This document shows positions 19,408 through 26,469 of a stretch of DNA of 45,276 bases, one piece after another. Below the pieces are notes generated by a model. It did not search any database. It was given only the letters and a program-made list of their open reading frames with translations, and was not told the origin of the DNA. Made by a program: the position numbers and the translations under genes. Location: positions 1 through 45,276 of the forward strand of contig JANLPN010000090.1 in NCBI GenBank assembly GCA_031367285.1, written 5' to 3'. Position 1 is the first letter of the stretch. Each line of letters opens with the position of its first letter. Origin of the DNA: CAISIP01 sp031367285. GTDB taxonomy: Bacteria > Pseudomonadota > Gammaproteobacteria > Burkholderiales > Burkholderiaceae_C.

Positions 19408-20007
19408 TCAATGACAGCAGTTCGCAGCGGACGACTCCGCCAGATGACGACTCAAAAACACACTGGCCAGCGCCAGTCCTAACAAGGCCAGCGTCGAGGG
19501 CTCGGGCACCTTCCCACCGGCCGGCGCTATGCCAACTCTGGCCGAGAACGCGTCATTCGGGAAACTGAAGAATATCTCGTCCAAATTCGAATCCGTCAGC
19601 ATCACGTTACCCAACGAGACCGTGGCAGCGCCGGCCGCAATAGCCTCGAAAGTGACGCTCGCAAGAATACCGTCGCCGCTCACGCCGGTCGTACCGGACA
19701 AGGCGCTGAAGATGGTTGTGATCGTTGCCAAAGCGTTGTCAACCGTGCCGCCACCAAAGGTTTGCCCAGCGCCAAGGAAGCCTCCCTCGGTCGCCGGCGA
19801 CGCGTTGAGCAGCCCGGCCGGACCGAAGCCTAGGTCCAGTTGCCACCCGAAGAGATCAGAAACGCCGCTGATCCGGATATCCAGCGTGAACACGTCGCCG
19901 ACGGTCACGTTGCTCAGTGAGGGGGTGACACTGAGCACAGGCGAAGCCTGGGCCCCGACCATGCTTCCGACCAGCAGAGCGACCGCACACAAAAGTTTTC
20001 TGATCAT
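19408..20007 (-). CDS. PEP-CTERM sorted surface protein with cohesin-like domain
   Basis: The protein has 199 residues. Residues 1-21 are a signal peptide (MIRKLLCAVALLVGSMVGAQA). Residues ~23-160 resemble a cohesin domain: an opening strand with S-V-T-P-S and N-V-T-V-G-D-V-F-T-L-D-I, then W-Q-L-D-L-G-F and Gly-rich loops ending with a late F-S-A-R strand. A PEP-CTERM tail begins at Val167 (VPEPSTLALLGLALASVFL), the signal for processing by an exosortase. The tail after the membrane segment (RHLAESSAANCCH) is longer than usual and has two Cys. It starts 25 bp after a gene whose product ends in a dockerin, so cohesin-dockerin binding between the two is a natural inference. The PEP-CTERM call is firm; cohesin is by pattern. 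Confidence 0.82.
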   Translation of the reverse strand: MIRKLLCAVALLVGSMVGAQASPVLSVTPSLSNVTVGDVFTLDIRISGVSDLFGWQLDLGFGPAGLLNASPATEGGFLGAGQTFGGGTVDNALATITTIFSALSGTTGVSGDGILASVTFEAIAAGAATVSLGNVMLTDSNLDEIFFSFPNDAFSARVGIAPAGGKVPEPSTLALLGLALASVFLSRHLAESSAANCCH

Positions 20008-20032
20008 TTAACTTGACTCCGTCTGTTGGGAA

Positions 20033-22594
20033 TTACGGGCACGACGTGCCAGCCGGCAACTGCCGGGTGATCATCGTTAGATCGCGGATGTTGATGATGT
20101 TGTCACCGTTCAGGTCAGCCTGTACATTGAACCCGACGTCGCCGACCTTCTTGCCCATAACCGCCTTGACGATGTTCACGTCGGCGCAATCAACCACGGT
20201 ATCGTTGTTGAGGTCGAAATTGGAAAGCACGAAGGCGCCGCGGCCATGGGTGAAGGCCACCAGTTTGCCGGCGCGCGCGACCAAGTCGAACACCGGCACG
20301 TTCGGCATCCCGACGCCCGGCCCCCAATGGGCCCACGAGGCGCCAGCATCCGAGGTCACCCAGACGCCGAAGTCGCTGCCGGCGTAGAGGCGGTTGGGTA
20401 CCGTCGGGTCATATATCAAGGAATTGATCGAGACGTCGACCGGGACGCTGAAATTGCTCCAGGAGGGGGTGGCGGCGGTGAAGTTGCCAGTGCAGTAGAT
20501 GTTCCCCGGCGTGCCGCCGGTGAAACCCGATAGTCCGACGCAGACCTTGGTCCCGTTGTTCGGGTCGAATGCCATCGTCGACACCGGGCGGTCCGGAACC
20601 TGGTTGCCCGGGTCTCGGTTGATGATGTCCGCCGGCGTCAGGCCGCCGTTGGTGCCGATGCGGATAGAACCGTCGCGGTGTCCGATACCGATCGTGTTGC
20701 AATCATTGCCGAACGCAATGGCGACACCCGCCGTGTTGAAGATCACTCCGCCGTTGGTCCATAGGCTGGCCGCGGGGCCGTTGTAGAAGTCGGTCGTGCG
20801 GTTGACCCGAGTGCCATTGACGATGACCGTGCCGGGCGCCGACGGGCATTCGCGCATCTTGCCGATGAACGGCGCCGCGCCGCCGTAATTGCCACGCACA
20901 CTGGTGAAACTGACGCCGCCGTTGGTCGACCGGGCCAGGCCCTGGTTCTGCGACGACACTGCGATGTTGCTGGCGCTGCTGCTGAGGTTGCCGGCGCCGT
21001 CGCCCCCGAAGATCAGCGGCCAGGCATTGCTGCCGCTGCGTTGGTGCGTGCCGTTGTCCTGCGAGCCACCGATGATCTTGCTGGCGTCGGGCTGCAATGA
21101 CCCTTCGTAATACTGCACGGTCGCCAGGGTGGTGTTGTGGGTGGTCCACGCGCTGTCCCCGTCGGTGGTAGTGCTCCACACCCCGCCGTCGTTGCCCACG
21201 ATCAACCGGGACCCGGCCCAGACCGACGCATGCTGGTCGACGTGGATGCCGTTGTTGCGGTTGGCCGGCGCAGCGGTCTGGCTGACTTCCACCCAAGTGA
21301 GCGTGGACAGGTTGAGGCGCCACACTGGAATGCCACCGAAGAACAGGATGCTCTCGTCGGTGGGCTTCACAGTTAGCGTCATGTTGTACCAGCATTGCTG
21401 CGAGGCGGAATTGAACGCCTTGTCAAAGGCGCACGGACCCAGGGTACCGGTTCCGTTGTCGGTGGCCGCCAGGCTGATCTGAGTCCAGGTCGGATTGGCG
21501 TCCCACGCGTTGGCCGTAGTCCACAAGCCGAACATGCCGGAAGTGCTCGTGTTGCTGATGGCGACATAGACCCGGTTCGGGTTCGACGGAGCTATGACAA
21601 CTTCGGTGCGGTCGGTGCTGCCGGTCAAGCTGGTCCAGGGGCCGGGCACGGCGGCCCAGGTTCTGCCGCCGTCCACCGAGCGCGCGACCGCCACAGTGAC
21701 GTTCGTGCCAAATCCCAGGCCAGCGTACTGCTGCGCGAAGTTGGCCGGGCTCGGGGCGATGGAGATGCCATCGTCGGCCAGCGTGCGGGCCCAGGTGGCG
21801 CCCCCGTCGGCCGAGCGCCACAGACCACGCGCGCCGTTGCCTGTGGGCCGGACGGCGGCGCGCCCGTAGATGCCCAGCGACGTCGCGGCCACGATGACGT
21901 TGGCATTGGCGGGGTCGACCTTGAGGGCGGAGAACGCCGTGCCCTTGAAGAACGTTGTTGTAGCAAGCTGTTGCCAGTTGACGCCGCCATCGGTGGACTT
22001 CAGGACCCCTTCACCACCAAACGAAGCTCCGGAAAATGTAGCCTCGCCGGTACCCAGGTAGATGATGTTCGGGTTGCTGGGCGCGTAAGCGGCAGCGCCG
22101 ATGGCCAACGATGCAGCCGCATCGGTCAACGCGACAAAGTTTTCGCCGCCATCCTTGGTCTCCCAAGCACCACCGTTCGCCGTCCCGACCAGCCAGCGGT
22201 TGTTGTCCGTAGGGTGCACGGCAAGCGACGCTACGCGCCCGCTCATCGGGCGATTGGTCCGTGCGTTTCCGACTTGGCCGCCGGTGATCGGTTGCGGCCC
22301 AAGCGCGGTCCAGCGCGAATTCAGCACGTAGGGAAACGCAGTGATATTGGTCGTCGGCAGCGCATTGATTTGTGGAAGAACGATAGCTCCCGGAGCATCG
22401 GGGAACGAACCGTCGCTGTTTGCCCGTAGGCGGTAGTTGTGCAGGAAGCGCTGGATCGGCTTGCTATTGAGTTGCGGCTCCGTCAGTCCTTGAAGAAAGC
22501 TCGGCGCCGGAGGCGGCGTCTCTTCTTGCGCGCTGGCGCCGGACGCTATGACGCAGAAAATGGCAGCCCAGAAAATTCTTGTTTGTAAGTACAT
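20033..22594 (-). CDS. Secreted BNR/Asp-box beta-propeller protein with C-terminal dockerin
   Basis: The protein has 853 residues from the ATG at 22594, with GAGGTG upstream. Residues 1-~22 are a signal peptide (ending ASGASA|QEE). The central part repeats Asp-box motifs: STDGGVNW, SADGGATW, SVDGGRTW, STNGGVSF, TSDAGASW. These mark a sialidase/VPS10-like beta-propeller; no catalytic sialidase signature is claimed. The last 60 residues form a type I dockerin: two calcium-loop repeats, DLNNDTVVDCAD (794-805) and DLNGDNIINIRD (827-838), each followed by a helix. It has no PEP-CTERM or other anchor, while its operon partner has both an anchor and a cohesin-like domain. What the propeller binds or cuts is unknown. 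Confidence 0.88.
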   Translation of the reverse strand: MYLQTRIFWAAIFCVIASGASAQEETPPPAPSFLQGLTEPQLNSKPIQRFLHNYRLRANSDGSFPDAPGAIVLPQINALPTTNITAFPYVLNSRWTALGPQPITGGQVGNARTNRPMSGRVASLAVHPTDNNRWLVGTANGGAWETKDGGENFVALTDAAASLAIGAAAYAPSNPNIIYLGTGEATFSGASFGGEGVLKSTDGGVNWQQLATTTFFKGTAFSALKVDPANANVIVAATSLGIYGRAAVRPTGNGARGLWRSADGGATWARTLADDGISIAPSPANFAQQYAGLGFGTNVTVAVARSVDGGRTWAAVPGPWTSLTGSTDRTEVVIAPSNPNRVYVAISNTSTSGMFGLWTTANAWDANPTWTQISLAATDNGTGTLGPCAFDKAFNSASQQCWYNMTLTVKPTDESILFFGGIPVWRLNLSTLTWVEVSQTAAPANRNNGIHVDQHASVWAGSRLIVGNDGGVWSTTTDGDSAWTTHNTTLATVQYYEGSLQPDASKIIGGSQDNGTHQRSGSNAWPLIFGGDGAGNLSSSASNIAVSSQNQGLARSTNGGVSFTSVRGNYGGAAPFIGKMRECPSAPGTVIVNGTRVNRTTDFYNGPAASLWTNGGVIFNTAGVAIAFGNDCNTIGIGHRDGSIRIGTNGGLTPADIINRDPGNQVPDRPVSTMAFDPNNGTKVCVGLSGFTGGTPGNIYCTGNFTAATPSWSNFSVPVDVSINSLIYDPTVPNRLYAGSDFGVWVTSDAGASWAHWGPGVGMPNVPVFDLVARAGKLVAFTHGRGAFVLSNFDLNNDTVVDCADVNIVKAVMGKKVGDVGFNVQADLNGDNIINIRDLTMITRQLPAGTSCP

Positions 22595-22765
22595 CGGCAG
22601 CACCTCGCGTTGGTCAAGCAATTAGCCAAAAGTAACACTAAGCACTTTCTGTGCCGCGCTCGTGTTGCGCAGCCAAAATCATGCAAATCAATGACTTGCA
22701 ACGGACGCGAATGAAATTCCACAAACTCCGGGACGCTGATTGTAAAGCGAGCTGACATCTTGTTA

Positions 22766-22780
22766 CACAAGAATGTGCCA
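22766..22780 (-). promoter_or_regulatory. Possible sigma54-like promoter upstream of the dockerin operon
   Basis: Read on the minus strand, TGGCAC (22780-22775) is followed after 4 bp by TTGTG. The sigma54 consensus is TGGCAC-N5-TTGC, so spacing is one base short and the GC of the -12 box is missing. It is worth noting only because many PEP-CTERM genes use a sigma54/PrsR-type promoter. Confidence 0.2.
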
Positions 22781-22818
22781 CTGCCGGCGTGAAACGTTGG
22801 AGTTACCCGGACGCTGCA

Positions 22819-23457
22819 TCATCGGTCCGGTGGCGTGACGCTACTGCTCGCGTCCGCAGGCGCCATATCGGCAGGATTATTCAGCAGGGTGTTCGGGGCA
22901 CTGCTCTGCAGGCTGCTGATCCCGGGCATTGGCGGACGCTCGGTCAATAAATTCCGCGACGACCTCGCTTGTATCGCAGTCTGTCCGCTATCCGGCGCGT
23001 TGGCGTCCAGTTTGGTGCTCCCAGCCGACCCCTGCCCTGGCAGTTCCAGCAAAATCGACGTCGCGCCACCGCGCGGACCGATCAAGACTCCGCGCAATTG
23101 GACGGCCTGAAGTATGCGGTCGGAACCCAGCATATCGCCGACTCTGAAGGCCTGCGCCGGTTTGCCGTCGATGGCAATCAAGGCTACTCCCTGGCTGCCC
23201 GAGTTCGGGTCGCGCGGCGCGATCACCCCAACGAGTTGAAAGCGCAAGCTGTCGGCTGCAAGCGCGACAGCCGGGACCGGATTCGGCGGTGGTTCGTTTC
23301 CGCGCATCGCGGGCAATTCGCCGGGGAACACCATGCTCTGCAATCTGGCGCCCGCATCAGCCGGTGGTCGCGAGACGGGGAAAAACTTCAGGCCCCAGAA
23401 CAATATGCTGATCGCCACTGCCACATAGAGGGTGATCGCCAACCAACGCGACTTCAT
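22819..23457 (-). CDS. GspC-like type II secretion system protein
   Basis: The protein has 212 residues from the ATG at 23457; the open frame extends further upstream but without family sequence. A single N-terminal membrane helix (residues ~6-25) is followed by a GspC homology region (LRFQLVGVIAPRD...ALIAIDGKPAQAFRVGDML...VLIGPRGG, about residues 70-140) and a Pro/Ser-rich tail with no PDZ domain. GspC links the outer-membrane secretin to the inner-membrane platform. Here it stands apart from other gsp genes, between ubiA and the dockerin gene on the same strand. A 7-bp stem (GCTCCTG/CAGGAGC, 23484-23503) lies just upstream. The ribosome-binding site is weak. Confidence 0.75.
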   Translation of the reverse strand: MKSRWLAITLYVAVAISILFWGLKFFPVSRPPADAGARLQSMVFPGELPAMRGNEPPPNPVPAVALAADSLRFQLVGVIAPRDPNSGSQGVALIAIDGKPAQAFRVGDMLGSDRILQAVQLRGVLIGPRGGATSILLELPGQGSAGSTKLDANAPDSGQTAIQARSSRNLLTERPPMPGISSLQSSAPNTLLNNPADMAPADASSSVTPPDR

Positions 23458-23575
23458 GCCGTGAGTGTAATTCCCCGTCGAACGCTCCTGTCCGCCCAGG
23501 AGCCGGATCTTCACGCGCAATAGCCGGCCATGACGCCTCACAGCGCTGGGGCAAAAGGCAGTAGGCGGCCAAGCG

Positions 23576-24475
23576 TCAAGACACCGCGTATGCAAGCACG
23601 ATGCCGGCATACACCGTAAAACCCAGCCAGTGGTTGAGCCGGAAGGCCTTGAAGCAGCCCTCACGCGAACGGTCACGGATCAGCCGACCATGCCAGGCCG
23701 CCTGCAGCGTGGCAACAGCGATGCCCACAAGGAAAAACAGCGAGGAAATCTGCGCTGTTACAACCAGCGTCCAGACCAGCAGATAGGTGGCGTAACTGAG
23801 CAGCACCGCCGCCACGTCGAAGCGCCCCAGCGTAATGGCTGAAGTCTTGATGCCAATCGCCAGATCGTCATCGCGGTCCACCATCGCGTACTCCGTGTCA
23901 TAGGCCAGCACCCAGAACAGGTTACCCAGCAACAGCAGCCACGCCAGAGGCGGCACGCTGGCCTGGAACGACGCGAGGCTGAGCGGCCCCGGGTTTTGCA
24001 CCGCGGAAAAGGCCATCGGAATACCAAGACTGAATGCCACTCCCAGCACCGCCTGCGGCATGGCGAAAAATCGTTTGGTGTACGGATAGAACACCGTGAT
24101 GGCCAAAGCGATAAAAGACCAGGCAATCGTGACCAGGTTGGTCGTCAGCACCAGGCCAAAGGCGGTCAGCGCCAGTACCGCACCAAGTACCAGAGCTTCC
24201 CTGGTCGATACCGCACCGCTGGTGACCGGCCGCTGCGCCGTGCGTTTGACGTGTTTGTCGAACTCGCGGTCCGCCACGTCGTTGACACAACACCCGGCGC
24301 TGCGCATCAGTACTGTACCCAGCGTAAACACGGCCAGCAGATGCCAACCCGGAAAGCCCCGGGCCGCGATCCATAAGGCGCTCAAGGTCGGCCACAACAA
24401 CAACAACCAGCCCGCCGGCCGGTCCCAACGGATCAGTTGCAGATACAGCGCCAGGCGTTCGCGCGGCGGTGTCAC
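23576..24475 (-). CDS. ubiA: 4-hydroxybenzoate octaprenyltransferase
   Basis: The protein has 299 residues, an integral membrane prenyltransferase with about eight to nine helices. The first Asp-rich motif is NDVADREFD (residues 65-73) and the second is YDTEYAMVDRDDD, both needed for magnesium-prenyl diphosphate binding. It attaches the polyprenyl tail to 4-hydroxybenzoate in ubiquinone synthesis. It follows the DyP peroxidase gene by 13 bp, so it is probably read from the oxyR transcript. Confidence 0.96.
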   Translation of the reverse strand: MTPPRERLALYLQLIRWDRPAGWLLLLWPTLSALWIAARGFPGWHLLAVFTLGTVLMRSAGCCVNDVADREFDKHVKRTAQRPVTSGAVSTREALVLGAVLALTAFGLVLTTNLVTIAWSFIALAITVFYPYTKRFFAMPQAVLGVAFSLGIPMAFSAVQNPGPLSLASFQASVPPLAWLLLLGNLFWVLAYDTEYAMVDRDDDLAIGIKTSAITLGRFDVAAVLLSYATYLLVWTLVVTAQISSLFFLVGIAVATLQAAWHGRLIRDRSREGCFKAFRLNHWLGFTVYAGIVLAYAVS

Positions 24476-24488
24476 GGGCAGAGCCTGT

Positions 24489-25433
24489 TCACGCTATTTT
24501 TGAAAATGCGAACAGGCCCTGGCCCATCGGCACACGCAGGTCCAGGGCGCCATCTTTTACCGGCGGACACCAGAAATACGCGCCGGTCACGGGTTGGGAT
24601 ATCCGGAACAGTGCGTCGGTGATGCCGTCGTCCAGCCCCGCCATGCGCCGCATCTGGGCCTCGAATGCATCCAGCGATTTTCCAAACGCCACAAACATCA
24701 GGCCCGCATCGTGCCCGGCGGCCCAGGGCATGGAGCGCCGCCACACAAAGGCCTCCGGGTCGAAACTCTCCTGCGCCGTGCGTTTGACGTGGGCCGACTC
24801 GGGCGCATCTTCGAGCTCTTCGTTGTCGCTGCGCCTCCTGCCCATCATGTTGTCCTGCGCCTGCGTGGACATGGACTCGAAGGCGGCGAAATCATGCCGC
24901 CACTGCTGTACCGCCACAAAACTCGACCCGTCCAGCCCGGGTCCGCGGCCCTGCACCAAGGCGGCGCTGAGCGCGGCTTCGCCTTCCGGGTTTTCGGTCC
25001 CGTCCTCGTAGCCGGTCAGGTCCCGGCCATGGCCGCTGGGGCCGCGCCCGTACCGGAACGCGTCCACCACGCGCTCCACCCTGAACGCGGGCGCCAGCGT
25101 CTGTTCGAGCTCGCGGCTGTTATTCACCAGGTCGCCCTGGTCGTCGCCACGCAACCAGCACCACAAGGCAAACGGCGTGGACGGAACCTGCACACCAGGG
25201 CCGGACATTGCTGGCAGTTGCCGCATGCCCGGCACTCGCGCCACGGCGCCCGCGCCCAAAGCCGCCAGGGTATCGAGCCCCAGACCAAGCACCCGCGTTT
25301 CGCTGATCGGCAACCGGGCCAGCCGGGACAGGCCGTCGCGCAATGCCTGCGGCTGCGCCAGCGAGAAGAACAGATAACGGCCGGCTCTGGGCACTGGCGC
25401 CAGGATGCCGCTCTGCGACTGCTGCGTCACCAC
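24489..25433 (-). CDS. DyP-type heme peroxidase
   Basis: The protein has 314 residues with the DyP signature GxxDG as GYEDG (residues 141-145; Asp144 is the distal catalytic residue). His215 (SAHVKR) is placed as the proximal heme ligand. There is no twin-arginine signal, so it is cytoplasmic and close to the YfeX branch. It uses hydrogen peroxide to oxidise varied substrates. The start is GTG at 25433 with an excellent AAGGAGG site. It lies 13 bp after oxyR in the same direction, which suggests peroxide-stress control. Confidence 0.92.
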   Translation of the reverse strand: MVTQQSQSGILAPVPRAGRYLFFSLAQPQALRDGLSRLARLPISETRVLGLGLDTLAALGAGAVARVPGMRQLPAMSGPGVQVPSTPFALWCWLRGDDQGDLVNNSRELEQTLAPAFRVERVVDAFRYGRGPSGHGRDLTGYEDGTENPEGEAALSAALVQGRGPGLDGSSFVAVQQWRHDFAAFESMSTQAQDNMMGRRRSDNEELEDAPESAHVKRTAQESFDPEAFVWRRSMPWAAGHDAGLMFVAFGKSLDAFEAQMRRMAGLDDGITDALFRISQPVTGAYFWCPPVKDGALDLRVPMGQGLFAFSKIA

Positions 25434-25446
25434 GTCAAGTCCTCCT

Positions 25447-26412
25447 TTACGACAGACGTTTCACACCGGCAAGCTCACAGGCGTAGATGGCATTGCGCAA
25501 CGCCGCAATGGCCTCATAACGCGTAAAGCTGCGCCGCCACACCAACACCACGCGCCTTGTGGGCGGCGCACTACCCGCCTCGTCCGTGATCGGCAGGTAG
25601 CGTATGAAGTTTTCCGTGTCCTTGCGCCGTTTCGGCTTGGGATCCAGCAAGCCTGCAGGCACCGCCAGGCGCGGCACCAGGGTTACGCCCATGCCCGCGG
25701 CGACCATGTGTTTGATGGTCTCCAGCGACGAGCCTTCAAAGCTCTTGCGAATACCCTCGGCGTTGCTGGAGAAGCGCGCAAACTCGGGGCAGACTTCAAG
25801 CACATGGTCGCGGAAGCAGTGACCGGTTCCCAGCAACAACATGGTCTCGCTCTTAAGCTGTTCGGCCGTCACCGAGCTGAGTTTGGCCAGTGCATGGGTG
25901 CTGGGCACGGCCGCCACAAAGGGTTCGTCGTACAGCGGTGCCATGGCCAGGCCGGTATCCGGAAACGGCTCGGCCAGGATGGCGCAGTCGATCTCGCCGG
26001 TACGCAGCATTTCCAGCAATTTGACGGTGAAGTTCTCCTGCAACATCAGCGGCATCTGGGGTGTCCTGGCGATCACGTTTCTTACCAGGTCCGGCAACAG
26101 ATAAGGCGCGATGGTGTAGATCACACCCAGGCGCAGGGCACCGGCCAGCGGGTCCTTGCCGCGTTTGGCGATGTCCTTGATATTGGCCGCCTGCTCCAGC
26201 ACCGACTGCGCCTGGCGCACCACCTCTTCGCCCAGCGGCGTCACGGTGACCTCGTTGGCACTGCGTTCGAAAAGCTTGAGTTCGAGTTCTTCCTCCAGCT
26301 TCTTGACCGCAACCGACAAGGTGGGTTGCGACACGAAGCAGGCTTCGGCCGCCTTGCCAAAGTGCCGCTCACGCGCAACGGCCACGATGTATTTGAGTTC
26401 GGTCAGGGTCAT
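25447..26412 (-). CDS. oxyR: OxyR, LysR-family hydrogen peroxide sensor
   Basis: The protein has 321 residues. Residues 1-~60 are the LysR helix-turn-helix (FGKAAEACFVSQPTLSVAVKKLEEEL). The regulatory domain holds the redox pair in GTGHCFRDHVLEVC: Cys199 and Cys208, the same numbers and spacing as in E. coli OxyR. Peroxide forms a disulfide between them and turns on catalase and peroxidase genes. It follows recG by 57 bp and is followed closely by a DyP peroxidase and ubiA. Confidence 0.97.
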   Translation of the reverse strand: MTLTELKYIVAVARERHFGKAAEACFVSQPTLSVAVKKLEEELELKLFERSANEVTVTPLGEEVVRQAQSVLEQAANIKDIAKRGKDPLAGALRLGVIYTIAPYLLPDLVRNVIARTPQMPLMLQENFTVKLLEMLRTGEIDCAILAEPFPDTGLAMAPLYDEPFVAAVPSTHALAKLSSVTAEQLKSETMLLLGTGHCFRDHVLEVCPEFARFSSNAEGIRKSFEGSSLETIKHMVAAGMGVTLVPRLAVPAGLLDPKPKRRKDTENFIRYLPITDEAGSAPPTRRVVLVWRRSFTRYEAIAALRNAIYACELAGVKRLS

Positions 26413-26469
26413 GGCGCTATTGTCCTACGTGTCAAAGCCAGGAGCCTCGCGACACCACTTTTGGCCAGC

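Noticed and set aside
22766..22780. Firm sigma54 promoter call for the dockerin operon
   Set aside because: Spacing is 4 instead of 5 and the -12 GC is absent; it is kept only as a low-confidence site.
23484..23503. Terminator after ubiA
   Set aside because: The 7-bp stem has no T-run after it on the minus strand and lies close to the start of the GspC-like gene, so a terminator role is unsupported.
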